Below, one piece after another: positions 34,515-44,427 of a DNA stretch of 64,000 bases (position 1 is its first letter; every line of letters starts with the position of its first letter). A model generated the notes under the pieces. It had not been told where the DNA came from. It saw nothing but the letters and a program-made list of their open reading frames with translations, and did no database searches. This DNA is from JAQUTK01 sp963677415. Its GTDB lineage: Bacteria; Bacteroidota; Bacteroidia; Bacteroidales; JAQUTK01. Where the stretch lies: the NCBI GenBank assembly GCA_963677415.2, contig CAXXFJ010000040.1, forward strand, positions 62,001 through 126,000. Direction: 5' to 3'. A program made the translations under genes and the position numbers.

Positions 34515-36857
34515 ATGAGAAAATTATCAATCCTCTGTCTTCTTCTATTCGCGTTTTTATCAGTATCATGCGATTCCTCAAAAAATTGGAAGGACTCTTT
34601 TTCTGTAGGTAATAAAACCTTCTTGATGAATGGAAAAACTTTTGTAATAAGAGCTGCAGAACTTCATTATCCTCGCATTCCAAAGCAATACTGGGAACAT
34701 CGTATTGAAATGTGCAAGTCAATGGGAATGAACACCATCTGCCTTTACGTCTTCTGGAACCTGCATGAACAGCAACAAGGAGTTTATGATTTTAGAGGAC
34801 AAAATGACTTGAAGGAATTTTGTAAACTTGCTCAGAAACATGGCATGTACATCATTTTGCGTCCGGGTCCATACGTTTGTGCCGAATGGGATATGGGTGG
34901 ACTTCCCTGGTGGATTTTGAAGAAAAAAGACATTAAGGTACGAAGTAAAGAGGATCCTTTCTTTATGTCTAGTATGAGCGCATTCTTAAAGGAGGTGGCA
35001 AAAGAATTAGCTCCTATGCAAATTAATAAGGGAGGCAACATCATAATGGTGCAGGTTGAAAACGAATACCCCAGTTTCGGTAGAGACAAAGAATATATGA
35101 AGCTGGTGAAGCAGGCAGTTGTTGATGCTGGATTTGATGATGTTCAGCTTTTTACATGTGCTTGGAGCTCTAACTATAAAGAGACCGTGTTGGACAGCGT
35201 GTTATGCACCCTCAATTTTGGTGCAGGTTCAAATATTGATGATCAATTCAAAACCTTACGACAGGAACAGCCGAACTCTCCTTTGATGTGTAGCGAATAC
35301 TGGTCCGGATGGTTTGACCATTGGGGACGCCCTCATGAAACCCGATCCACTGAAAGTTTGTGTGGCAGCATGAAAGACATGCTCGACCGGGGCATCTCCT
35401 TTAGCTTATATATGGCCCACGGAGGTACTACCTTCGGGCAATGGGGCGGAGCGAATACTCCTCCTTACTCTACAATGTGCACCTCTTATGACTATGATGC
35501 TCCGATCAGTGAGTCAGGAGGCACTACTGAGAAGTATTTTGCAGTTCGCAATTTGCTTTCAAATTATCTGAATAATGGAGAAACGATACCTGAAACTCCA
35601 GATGCAATGCCGATTATTGAGATTCCCTCATTCTATCTGGAGGAAGTAGCACCACTTTTTGATAACCTTCCTAAAGCGAATAAATCGGAAGAGATTCAAT
35701 CCATGGAAATGTTTGACCAGGGATGGGGACGTATTCTTTACCGTACCAAAATATCAGCTTCTTTGGAACAGCGCGTTCTGAGCATTGATGAAGTACATGA
35801 CTGGGCACTGATCTTTGTGGATGGAAAACGGATTGGCAAATTGGACAGACGTCTAGGCGAAAAAGCTTTGACTCTTCCTCCGACAAACAAAGAAGCGGTA
35901 CTTGATATTTTGGTTGAAGCCACCGGACGTGTCAACTACGGAGAAGGCATTATTGACAGGAAAGGTATTACGAAAAGTGTACAGCTTATTTCTGGAACAG
36001 AAACATCGGACCTGAAGAACTGGGAGGTTTATAATTTCCCGGTAGATTACAAATTTCAAAAAGATATGAAGTTTGAAAAGAAAGCAGCAAACGGTCAACC
36101 GGCATGGTATCGTGGTTCGTTCAAACTGGATAAAACAGGAGATACATTTCTTGATGTATCAAGCTGGGGCAAAGGAATGGTATGGGTTAATGGATATAAC
36201 ATTGGACGCTTCTGGAAGATTGGTCCTCAACAAACCTTATACATGCCCGGCTGCTGGTTGAAAGAAGGAAACAACGAGATTATAATTCTTGATCTGGATG
36301 GTCCGCAAGCACAAACGGTCAGTGGATTGCGCAAACCTATTCTTGACCAGCTCGTACTTGATAAGAAAATTCAGCATCGCAAAGAAGGACAGAATCTGGA
36401 TTTAAGTAAAGAAAAGCCGGTAAAAACAGCAGCTTTTGCTTCAGGTAATACATGGCAGGAAGTTCAGTTTGGAAAAACTCTTGAGGCACGCTATTTCTGT
36501 CTGGAAGCATGTAGCAGTTTCAAGAACGACGGCTTTGCTTCCATTGCCGAACTTTATGTTCAAGATGAGAACAATAAGTCTATATCCCGACAGAACTGGT
36601 CAATCGTTTACGCAGATAGTGAAGAGAGTAGTGCAGCCAATGCTGACGCAGAGAAAGTATATGACATGCAGGAATCTACCTTCTGGCATACTAACTGGTC
36701 TGATAAAAAAACTGGATTTCCCCATCAGATCATTATCGATTTAGGCGGCGTCTACAAAGTTTCCGGATTCCGTTATCTCCCACGACCGCAGTCTGATTAC
36801 CCGGGATTAATCAAAGATTACAAAATATATTTAAAAACTGAACCTTTCAAGTTCTAG
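34515..36857 (+). CDS. GH35 beta-galactosidase lipoprotein with C-terminal discoidin-like domain
   Basis: This 780-residue enzyme has a lipoprotein signal with Cys19 (FAFLSVSCDSS). The GH35 barrel starts with FLMNGKTFVIRAAELHYPRI. The acid/base Glu184 is in QVENEYPSFG and the nucleophile Glu261 in MCSEYWSGWFDHWG; both are present. Galactose-binding beta-sandwiches follow (DVSSWGKGMVWVNGYNIGRFW is characteristic). The last 140 residues look like an F5/8 type C (CBM32) domain (VYDMQESTFWHTNWSDKKTG). It would release beta-linked galactose from glycans at the outer or inner membrane face. It is a single gene with its own promoter and terminator. Confidence 0.94.
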   Translation: MRKLSILCLLLFAFLSVSCDSSKNWKDSFSVGNKTFLMNGKTFVIRAAELHYPRIPKQYWEHRIEMCKSMGMNTICLYVFWNLHEQQQGVYDFRGQNDLKEFCKLAQKHGMYIILRPGPYVCAEWDMGGLPWWILKKKDIKVRSKEDPFFMSSMSAFLKEVAKELAPMQINKGGNIIMVQVENEYPSFGRDKEYMKLVKQAVVDAGFDDVQLFTCAWSSNYKETVLDSVLCTLNFGAGSNIDDQFKTLRQEQPNSPLMCSEYWSGWFDHWGRPHETRSTESLCGSMKDMLDRGISFSLYMAHGGTTFGQWGGANTPPYSTMCTSYDYDAPISESGGTTEKYFAVRNLLSNYLNNGETIPETPDAMPIIEIPSFYLEEVAPLFDNLPKANKSEEIQSMEMFDQGWGRILYRTKISASLEQRVLSIDEVHDWALIFVDGKRIGKLDRRLGEKALTLPPTNKEAVLDILVEATGRVNYGEGIIDRKGITKSVQLISGTETSDLKNWEVYNFPVDYKFQKDMKFEKKAANGQPAWYRGSFKLDKTGDTFLDVSSWGKGMVWVNGYNIGRFWKIGPQQTLYMPGCWLKEGNNEIIILDLDGPQAQTVSGLRKPILDQLVLDKKIQHRKEGQNLDLSKEKPVKTAAFASGNTWQEVQFGKTLEARYFCLEACSSFKNDGFASIAELYVQDENNKSISRQNWSIVYADSEESSAANADAEKVYDMQESTFWHTNWSDKKTGFPHQIIIDLGGVYKVSGFRYLPRPQSDYPGLIKDYKIYLKTEPFKF

Positions 36858-36886
36858 AATTCTAATCTGAATTACATTCATAAAGG

Positions 36887-36914
36887 TGGGAGCAATAAAA
36901 TTGACTCCCATTTT
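36887..36914 (+). terminator. Terminator of the GH35 gene
   Basis: TGGGAGCAA pairs with TTG-A-CTCCCA (36887-36895 with 36901-36910, one bulged base), followed by four Ts. Confidence 0.6.
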
Positions 36915-36915
36915 C

Positions 36916-36946
36916 TTGTTTATAAATATAAATGGCATTATATTTG
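36916..36946 (+). promoter_or_regulatory. Probable promoter of the papain-like/LamG/PKD gene
   Basis: TTG (36916-36918), 20 bases, then TATATTTG (36939-36946). The start codon lies 63 bases downstream. Confidence 0.5.
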
Positions 36947-37009
36947 TAATTAGATACTATATCAGCAATCGTATCATTTGAATATAGTTCCCAAATATTC
37001 TTTTACATC

Positions 37010-40000
37010 ATGAAAAAAAACTTCTTATTTCTAATCATCTTCTTGTGTTTCTTTTATGGTCTGTCAGCTCAAAACACAAGTACAAAGGAAGACAGCATCA
37101 TTGTTGATCGCGACAAATACCCTGATTATACTCCACTGCCTAAACCTTCAAACGAGCAGCTACGATTCTATCAATCGATCCTGAAGCAGAGCAGATCCAT
37201 TGGAGAAGGCCGTCCGCGAAGAGTCAATAATGCTACAGATGGGTTTTTCCCTCCAATCTTCAACCAAGATGGTGGATCATGCGGATCGGCTGCTGCAATT
37301 GGCTATCAGTTTACTCATGAGATTAATTCCTATCGCAATCTGGACGCTTCGCTACCTGAAAACATCTATCCAACTCACTTTACCTGGCTGCTCACAAACC
37401 ATAATTCAGGGAAAGAAGAAATGGCGATGGCAAATGGTATCCCAAATTCAGTGGTTTATGGAGGCAGGACATATTCTGGATTGTTTGGAAACCAAACAAA
37501 TGAGGATTTGTTTGGGTGGATGCAGGGATATGACAAATGGTATAGTGCCATGTTTAATAGAATGAAAGGAAGCAGTTCGATTGGAAGTTTGCAATATGAA
37601 GAGAACCGCGAACTTTTAAAGCAATGGTTATGGAATCACTGGGGTGATGACAGTTTCCATTCCGGAGGTGTGGCCGGATTTGGTGTTGGGATCACTGGCT
37701 GCACTATAGCAACTATACCTGCAGGATCGTATGAAGGAGGGAAAAATTATATGAAATATTGGGGTCCCGGCTATGACCATGCGATGACCTTTGTGGGTTA
37801 TGATGATGACATCGAAATTGATCTGAATGAAAACGGCACCATACAAGAGGATGAAAAGGGGGCATGGATCATAGCCAACTCATGGAGTGACGGCTGGTGC
37901 AACGACGGTTTCATCTACTGCCCTTATAAAAACGCTCGCATTACATACAATACAGAGACCGAAGTATGGGGTTCGTGGATTACAGTTGGTGTGGAACATA
38001 TCCGTAAGGATTATGTTCCAAAACGAACGATTAAAATTTCTATGAGCTATACTATCCGTAATCAGATAATGCTTTCTGTTGGTATGGCAGAAGATACAAC
38101 AGCTACCAAACCGGAGAAAACAATAGATATGCATCATTTTAAATATGCAGGCAATGAAGCACCTATGCTAGGACGATGGAAAAATGGGATGCACTATGAA
38201 TCGATGAAGTTCGGGTATGACCTGACTGATCTATCTGACTTTTCTGACCGAACAAAACCTCTTAAATACTTCTTCATTGTATCTTCTAAGTCCGGTTCGA
38301 CAGGGGTAGGAAATATCGATTCCTGCGCAATTATGAATTATGAGTTGGATGAGTCTGGTCTTGAGATTCCTTTTGGCAAACGAAATGTGGAGATTCTGAA
38401 TAACGGACAACAAACAATTCTTTCTGTTGTAGTACCGGGAGTCCCAATCAACCGGCCCAATAACTTGTCGCTTGCCGAAGTTTCTTCGTCAGTAGCAACA
38501 TTGGAGTGGAGTGCTCCGGAAAGAACAGCTTTCGAATTGAAAGGGTACCGGATTTATCGTGATGGCCTGTTATTGTCTGATAAACTTCCGAGCTCCAGCA
38601 ACCTCTATACCGACAACAATTCTCCTGAAGGGTCCTCTTACCAGGTAAGTGCACTTTATTCGAACAAGGGTAAAGTGATAGAATCAGAGTTGTCAGAAAA
38701 GATTCTCCGGAAGATCCTTGTAGAAAGCAGTCATGGTGTAAAATTTAACAACGCAGGCTTTATTATTCCTGAATTATTTAATCAGCCACTGACCAAATTC
38801 ACGATAGAGTTTTGGGCTAAGCCAAGTGCTGTATCAAGCTGGAACTGGCATATTGGACCCGGCTGGGGCACGTTCCTTATGCATTTCAATTCTGATAAAA
38901 CCATTTGTGTCGGCTACTCAACTTCCGAACGTCTTTATGGAGGATCCATCAATACAAACCAATGGTCTCACATCGCTATTGTTGTAAACGGGCCAACAAT
39001 TACTCTGTACGTAAACGGGCTGCTGGCAGGTAATAAGACGTTCGCCAACCGGAATGGTATTAGTAGTATCAGTAGTTTTTATGTTGGTAATACAGGACTT
39101 GGAGCCGGACTTCAGGGAGAGATAGATGAGTTTCGTGTTTGGAATAGTGCGCGCACAAAAGGTCAGATCAATAGTTATAAAAACAACGAAATCGCTAACC
39201 CAATGAGGGAGGCCAACCTGATCGGATATTTTAAGATGGATACGATCAACGGCAAACTGATAGACTGTAAAGGGAATAATCATGCTACTTTTGTAAGTTC
39301 GGATCATACTATGACCGCACAAACAGCAGTCACAGGAAGTTCCACTCTCACAGATGTAGTTGCTGATTTTGAAGTGCCCGACAAAGAGTTATATCCGGGA
39401 AAGATGCTACAACTAATCAATACGTCAAGCAATGGTGCAACATCTTTTGTCTGGAATGCTCCGGATGGAGGTCTCAGTAATAAGAATCTTGTTAATCCAG
39501 TGGTTTGTTTTCAAACTCCTGGTAGCTACGACATCTCGTTAATTGCTTTAAATGGCAGTAAATCGGATACTATTGTCAAACAAATTGCAATTGAAGCACT
39601 ACCTCTTCCGAAAGCCGACTTCATCCCCTCTTACTCCGGAGTAAGTGTGGGGCAGAAAATTGGTTTTATTAATCTGACGAAAGGAGACTTCTGTGAATAC
39701 CACTGGTATTTTGACGGAGGTAGTCCTGCAGAAGCCACAGGTCTCAATGCCTCTACTACCTACTCTCATTCCGGGAAACATACAGTACGATTGGTTGCTA
39801 TAAATTCTTCCGGCAAAGATTCCATCGTCAGGAAAGATGTTATTGATGTGTTGAATATAACCCCGATTGCAGACTTTGAAGCAGATAAACATTCTATTTT
39901 GGCAGGCGAAACAGTGCAATTTACAGATCAAAGTAAAAATGAACCATCGCAATGGAAATGGATTATTGAAGGTGAACAGACCAAAGTTCTGACAGAACAG

Positions 40001-41353
40001 AATCCATCCTTTGTGTTTACCAAACCAGGAACATACACCGTGACATTGATAGCGGAAAATGTAGCTGGAAGTGATCAAATCACAAATGAAAAACTGATTA
40101 CTGTTATTAATCCGGGAGGTGGAAACGCCCTAAACTTCGATGGTTCCAATGATTATGTTCAAATTGAGGCTATTTTTAATGAATCACCGTTGAAGCAATT
40201 TACGATTGAATGGTGGATGTATATTTCAGGAAATACAGCAGATGGACAACAGATGGGCGATGCATCCGGCACTTTCCTGATGCAAACCACCACGGACGGC
40301 AAACTAAAAGTAACATTCAACAACAGCAACTTAATGTTGTCTCCTCCGATAATCAATATCGGCGAATGGGCTCACTTTGCCTTCGTGTTTGACAACGGCA
40401 AAGGTACCATCTACAAAAACGGTGCTAAAGTTACATCTAAGATATTTACACTTAAAGAAGCTCCAGAATGGATTAATGGGTTCCGGATTGGATGTGACAA
40501 TGCAAAGACCATCAATGGGATTGTAGATGAGTTCAGAATCTGGAATGTGGCACGAACACCTGCTGAACTGATCGAAACCATATCCGCTCCAATTGAAAAT
40601 CCAGCTTCTTATCCCGGACTGGAAGTCTATTACAGGTTCAATCAGGTTGTTGGTGATGTGGAAGATGCAATGAATAATCATACCGGAAAACGCACGAACT
40701 TCGGGCCTGATGGTGATGCATGGGTTAGTTCAGGTGCTTTCAACCTTTCTACAGATGCCACAAAAATAGAGACAACTGTTAGAGAATATAATCAGACCAG
40801 TGTTATTATCAGTTGCACAGCCGGACTTGGTACAAAACGCGCCGTTTTCATCAAGAAAGCAAATGAGACCGGAGGTTTTCCTGCCGATGAAATCATCTAT
40901 TCTGCAAGCACCGACTGGGCTACTCCGGGAAGCAAAGTAGAAGGAAGTGACTATTACTGTATGGGAAACAGTGTGTCAACCGAGTATTCAGTAACAGGGT
41001 TAGAACCTTTTACTGACTATGAAGTAATGGTGGTTGAATATCTTATAGAGAATCAGGTACCACTCTATCTCAAAACATCCTCTCACGCCTTCTTTACAAC
41101 AGGAACCGAGACCAGCGAATCAATGGTGACAGATCCTGGAACACGAATCACTCAAACGGCATCGACAATTGAGATCAGTATGGATGATGCAAGAAAGCAC
41201 TCATTGAGATTTATCAGTATGCTAGGAGAAACTGTTTTCCAAATCACGGGAGAGAATAATTACTTCTCAATACCTAAAGAGTATCTCAAGGCTAAATTTT
41301 ACATTCTGAATATCGATAACACAGAGACTCACAAGATTTTTATCAAACAATAA
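37010..41353 (+). CDS. Exported papain-like (C1A) protein with LamG and PKD domains and T9SS sorting domain
   Basis: This 1447-residue protein has a signal peptide (1-20). A C1A peptidase fold covers about 75-335: NQDGGSCGSAAAIGYQF (Gln86, Cys91), YDHAMTFVGYDDD (His near 256) and IANSWSDGW (Asn near 288). An FN3-like domain follows (about 480-565), then LamG (about 580-740), three PKD-like domains (about 785-1035; FVWNAPDGG, YHWYFDGG and WKWIIEG turns), a second LamG (about 1040-1190), and an FN3-like part. The end, RFISMLGETVFQI to FYILNIDNTETHKIFIK, is a good type A T9SS sorting domain. It is probably a cell-surface protease or adhesin acting on proteins or glycoproteins. It is not clear that the catalytic Cys is conserved (see findings). 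Confidence 0.82.
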   Translation: MKKNFLFLIIFLCFFYGLSAQNTSTKEDSIIVDRDKYPDYTPLPKPSNEQLRFYQSILKQSRSIGEGRPRRVNNATDGFFPPIFNQDGGSCGSAAAIGYQFTHEINSYRNLDASLPENIYPTHFTWLLTNHNSGKEEMAMANGIPNSVVYGGRTYSGLFGNQTNEDLFGWMQGYDKWYSAMFNRMKGSSSIGSLQYEENRELLKQWLWNHWGDDSFHSGGVAGFGVGITGCTIATIPAGSYEGGKNYMKYWGPGYDHAMTFVGYDDDIEIDLNENGTIQEDEKGAWIIANSWSDGWCNDGFIYCPYKNARITYNTETEVWGSWITVGVEHIRKDYVPKRTIKISMSYTIRNQIMLSVGMAEDTTATKPEKTIDMHHFKYAGNEAPMLGRWKNGMHYESMKFGYDLTDLSDFSDRTKPLKYFFIVSSKSGSTGVGNIDSCAIMNYELDESGLEIPFGKRNVEILNNGQQTILSVVVPGVPINRPNNLSLAEVSSSVATLEWSAPERTAFELKGYRIYRDGLLLSDKLPSSSNLYTDNNSPEGSSYQVSALYSNKGKVIESELSEKILRKILVESSHGVKFNNAGFIIPELFNQPLTKFTIEFWAKPSAVSSWNWHIGPGWGTFLMHFNSDKTICVGYSTSERLYGGSINTNQWSHIAIVVNGPTITLYVNGLLAGNKTFANRNGISSISSFYVGNTGLGAGLQGEIDEFRVWNSARTKGQINSYKNNEIANPMREANLIGYFKMDTINGKLIDCKGNNHATFVSSDHTMTAQTAVTGSSTLTDVVADFEVPDKELYPGKMLQLINTSSNGATSFVWNAPDGGLSNKNLVNPVVCFQTPGSYDISLIALNGSKSDTIVKQIAIEALPLPKADFIPSYSGVSVGQKIGFINLTKGDFCEYHWYFDGGSPAEATGLNASTTYSHSGKHTVRLVAINSSGKDSIVRKDVIDVLNITPIADFEADKHSILAGETVQFTDQSKNEPSQWKWIIEGEQTKVLTEQNPSFVFTKPGTYTVTLIAENVAGSDQITNEKLITVINPGGGNALNFDGSNDYVQIEAIFNESPLKQFTIEWWMYISGNTADGQQMGDASGTFLMQTTTDGKLKVTFNNSNLMLSPPIINIGEWAHFAFVFDNGKGTIYKNGAKVTSKIFTLKEAPEWINGFRIGCDNAKTINGIVDEFRIWNVARTPAELIETISAPIENPASYPGLEVYYRFNQVVGDVEDAMNNHTGKRTNFGPDGDAWVSSGAFNLSTDATKIETTVREYNQTSVIISCTAGLGTKRAVFIKKANETGGFPADEIIYSASTDWATPGSKVEGSDYYCMGNSVSTEYSVTGLEPFTDYEVMVVEYLIENQVPLYLKTSSHAFFTTGTETSESMVTDPGTRITQTASTIEISMDDARKHSLRFISMLGETVFQITGENNYFSIPKEYLKAKFYILNIDNTETHKIFIKQ

Positions 41354-41376
41354 TCTCCACATTCCTACGCATAATT

Positions 41377-41413
41377 CAGACATGCTACTCTTATGATTAG
41401 CATGTCTGTTTTT
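41377..41413 (+). terminator. Terminator of the papain-like protein gene
   Basis: The ten-base stem CAGACATGCT / AGCATGTCTG (41377-41386 with 41399-41408) is followed by five Ts. Confidence 0.75.
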
Positions 41414-41462
41414 CTATTCTTATTTTCGCCCATGAACTTAAGCAGGAATAACATATTTTGAG

Positions 41463-41470
41463 TACTTTTG
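41463..41470 (+). promoter_or_regulatory. Probable -7 box of the LtaS-like operon
   Basis: TACTTTTG fits TAnnTTTG and lies 23 bases before the ATG at 41494. A start at 41458 would lie upstream of this box, which supports the 41494 start. Confidence 0.5.
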
Positions 41471-41493
41471 CCCATTCTAAAACGCACATAATA

Positions 41494-43320
41494 ATGAAAA
41501 GGCGATTAATCTCTTTCGTAAAGTATTTTATCTATTGGGTACTCCTCTTTGCGATAATGAAACTGTTTTTCATGCTCTATCATTGGAATATCTCCAAGGA
41601 TTTCGAACCCATTCAATGGCTAAAAGTCATTTATCATGGCAAAATTCTTGATTTTTCCATGGCAGGCTATCTTACCGTTATCCCGGGATTGTTGCTTATT
41701 GCATCTAGCTGGATCAAACCAATTCTGATAAAAAAAGCACTGATTGTCTATCACGCTATCATGCTTTTTATTGCCATACTTATCTATACGGTAGATCTTG
41801 AGCTTTATTCATACTGGGGATTCCACCTTGACAACACGGTATTCTTCTATCTGGAAACTCCCAAAGATGCGGCAGCCAGTATGACCACAACTCTTATCTT
41901 CTTTGAAGTAACACTATTTCTTCTGATGTTTGCATGTTTCTTTTATCTGTTTTTACGTCTCTTCAAAAATGATTTCATCAATTATACTAAAACTAAAGTA
42001 GCAAGTCCAATCATCCTTTTTATCTGTACTGTCTTCTTGTTTTATCCTATTCGGGGAGGTTTTAATGTTTCAACGATGAATATCGGAAAGGCTTATTTCA
42101 GTGACAAAATGTTTCTGAACCACTGTGCCATCAATCCCACATTCTTCTTTATGCAGTCGTTCTTCCGCCAGAAAATTGATGTTTCACGCTACACATACAT
42201 GGACAATAAAGAAGCTGTTGCTACATGCAGAGAATTGCTCTTTCAAAAAGAAAAAGTGAATACTGATACGTTACTAAGAACTTCCCGTCCCAACGTCATT
42301 CTCATTATACTTGAAAGCTTCTCATCAACCATTACCGCGCCACTTGGCGGTTTGCCGGATGTGGCTCCAAATCTGAACAGATACTGCGAGGAAGGTATCT
42401 TATTCACAAATATGTATGCCAGCAGCTTCCGAACAGATCGCGGACTGGTATCTATTCTCAGCGGATATCCCGGACAGCCTACCAGTTCGATCATGAGATA
42501 CCCTGCAAAAACGCAGACACTTCCATTTTTCTCCAAAGACCTGCTTAATGAAGGATATGATCTGAAATTCTATTACGGAGGTGATGAGGACTTTACTAAT
42601 ATGCGTTCATACCTGATTGCAGGAGGATTTAAAAATAGGATATCGGATAAAGATTTCCCGTTGAAAGACAAGATGTCAAAATGGGGAGCACATGATCATT
42701 TGGTATTCAATAAATTAAAGGAAGAGCTGAATAAAGATACCCCGCAACCATTCTTGAAAACACTTCTTACCCAAAGTAGCCATGAGCCATTCAAGGTTCC
42801 CGGGTCAAAGAAATTTGATGATCTTTATCTCAACTCTATTGCATATTCAGACAGTTGTCTGGGAGACTTTCTGGATACCTTCAAGAAATCGCCTCTTTGG
42901 GACAACACCCTTATCATCCTAACCCCAGATCATGGGATGAAGTATCCGACAACTATGCTGAACCATATCCCCGAACGATATGACATTCCGGTATTATGGC
43001 TTGGTGGTGCTATCAAAGGACCCCGAAAGATTGAAACAGTAGCTTCGCAAATTGACATTGCTCCCACTTTGTTGGCACAACTTGGACTGAACACCGATTC
43101 ATATACTTTTGGAAAGAATATTCTTGGGAAAGGGGTGAAACCTTTTGCCTTTTATTCATTTATCGATGGATTTGGTTTCATGACTCCGGATAGTCGTGTA
43201 GTTTTTGACTGTCAGGCCAATAAAGTCATACTCTCAGAAGGTGTAGATCCTCAGACAAATCTTATCAATGGAAAAGCGTTCTTGCAAAATCTGTATATGG
43301 ATCTTGAAAGCAGACACTAA
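41494..43320 (+). CDS. LtaS-like membrane sulfatase-fold phosphotransferase
   Basis: The start at 41494 (MKRRLISFVKYFIYW) gives 608 residues and puts the first membrane helix at the N terminus. Five hydrophobic segments fill about 1-200, and a periplasmic alkaline-phosphatase/sulfatase domain follows. It has VILIILESFSS (metal Glu), SSFRTDRGLVSILSGYPGQ (probable Thr nucleophile) and LTPDHGMKYP (metal Asp-His). Relatives move phosphoglycerol or phosphoethanolamine from lipid donors. In a Gram-negative cell the acceptor could be a membrane-derived glycan or lipid A; the sequence does not say. The stop shares one base with the yraN start. Confidence 0.87.
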   Translation: MKRRLISFVKYFIYWVLLFAIMKLFFMLYHWNISKDFEPIQWLKVIYHGKILDFSMAGYLTVIPGLLLIASSWIKPILIKKALIVYHAIMLFIAILIYTVDLELYSYWGFHLDNTVFFYLETPKDAAASMTTTLIFFEVTLFLLMFACFFYLFLRLFKNDFINYTKTKVASPIILFICTVFLFYPIRGGFNVSTMNIGKAYFSDKMFLNHCAINPTFFFMQSFFRQKIDVSRYTYMDNKEAVATCRELLFQKEKVNTDTLLRTSRPNVILIILESFSSTITAPLGGLPDVAPNLNRYCEEGILFTNMYASSFRTDRGLVSILSGYPGQPTSSIMRYPAKTQTLPFFSKDLLNEGYDLKFYYGGDEDFTNMRSYLIAGGFKNRISDKDFPLKDKMSKWGAHDHLVFNKLKEELNKDTPQPFLKTLLTQSSHEPFKVPGSKKFDDLYLNSIAYSDSCLGDFLDTFKKSPLWDNTLIILTPDHGMKYPTTMLNHIPERYDIPVLWLGGAIKGPRKIETVASQIDIAPTLLAQLGLNTDSYTFGKNILGKGVKPFAFYSFIDGFGFMTPDSRVVFDCQANKVILSEGVDPQTNLINGKAFLQNLYMDLESRH

Positions 43321-43685
43321 TGGCAGAGCATAATGAAACCGGCAAAGCGGGAGAGCAAGCTGCTGCCTGCTTGCTGCAAGAGAAAGGATATACTATTCGC
43401 CACAGAAACTGGCGAAGCGGGAGAAAAGAGCTGGATATTGTTGCTGAGAATGAAGACTTTCTGGTCGTTGTTGAAGTAAAAACCCGCTCTACTGCAACAT
43501 TTGAATACCCGGAGAAAGCGGTCGGTGCACTCAAGATCCGACGACTTATTCATGCTACTGATGCTTATATCCGTTATTTTCATATTGACAAAGAGGTACG
43601 ATTTGATGTAATCTCCCTTATCGGGGAACCAGGCAGATTCACTATCGAACATATTGAAGATTCCTTTTTACCACCAACATCCTGA
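43320..43685 (+). CDS. yraN: YraN family (UPF0102) endonuclease-like protein
   Basis: A 121-residue protein of the UPF0102 family with the PD-(D/E)xK-like fold: a conserved start NETGKAGEQAAACLLQEKGY, then RKELDIVAENEDFLVVVEVK, where the Asp, Glu and Lys line up with a nuclease active site. The family is nearly universal and thought to act with Holliday-junction or replication processing. The start overlaps the upstream stop by one base and birA begins two bases after it, so translation is coupled across the three genes. Confidence 0.9.
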   Translation: MAEHNETGKAGEQAAACLLQEKGYTIRHRNWRSGRKELDIVAENEDFLVVVEVKTRSTATFEYPEKAVGALKIRRLIHATDAYIRYFHIDKEVRFDVISLIGEPGRFTIEHIEDSFLPPTS

Positions 43686-43687
43686 TT

Positions 43688-44425
43688 ATGAATCCAATAA
43701 TAAAACATCTGGAAGAAACAACTTCCACAAATACATTTCTACAGCAGTGGATCATGCAAGAGAATGTACCTGAAGGATCTGTTGTCACAGCAAAACTTCA
43801 GACTCAGGGAAGAGGACAAGCAGGTAATAAATGGAATGCGGAACAGGGCAAGAACCTTATGTTCAGTATCGTATTATATCCTGAATTCATTCCAATCAAT
43901 GAACAGTTTATTATCTCTCAGATTACTGCACTCGCAGTCAAGGAGACGCTGAGCCTCTACGTTTCGGATGTCACCATCAAATGGCCAAATGATATTTATT
44001 ACATCAACAAAAAGATAACCGGAATCCTGATTGAAAATAACCTTATTGAGAAAAAGTTCTCTTCTTCCATCATCGGTATCGGAATTAATATCAATCAAAC
44101 TGAGTTTCCTTCCGATCTCCCTAATCCGATCTCTCTGATTCAGATCATTGGTAAAGAGATCTCAATTGATGAAGTACTGCAACAGATTCTCAGCCGGGTG
44201 TATAGCTATTACAGTCAGATTCGTGAAGATAAAGAGTCTGTACGTACCCACTACTTCAATTCGCTGTATCGTCATGAAGGATTATTTGCTTTCTATGACC
44301 ACCTCAGGAACGAAGAGATCAAAGCCTCCATTCTTTCTGTGGAAAAGAACGGAATGATAAACCTAAAGAGGGATAACGGAGAGATACGATCCTTTTGGTT
44401 CAAAGAAGTTCAGTATCTGCTCTAA
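43688..44425 (+). CDS. birA: Biotin--[acetyl-CoA-carboxylase] ligase, single-domain
   Basis: The 245-residue enzyme activates biotin with ATP and attaches it to the biotin carboxyl carrier protein. Landmarks are TSTNTFL, TQGRGQAGNKW (biotinyl-AMP loop, about residues 37-47) and KWPNDIYYINKKITGIL (98-114, catalytic Lys). There is no N-terminal winged helix, so it is a ligase without the repressor function of the Escherichia coli enzyme. It is the last gene of the LtaS-like/yraN operon and converges with the heparinase-family gene, which ends two bases away. Confidence 0.93.
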   Translation: MNPIIKHLEETTSTNTFLQQWIMQENVPEGSVVTAKLQTQGRGQAGNKWNAEQGKNLMFSIVLYPEFIPINEQFIISQITALAVKETLSLYVSDVTIKWPNDIYYINKKITGILIENNLIEKKFSSSIIGIGININQTEFPSDLPNPISLIQIIGKEISIDEVLQQILSRVYSYYSQIREDKESVRTHYFNSLYRHEGLFAFYDHLRNEEIKASILSVEKNGMINLKRDNGEIRSFWFKEVQYLL

Positions 44426-44427
44426 AA

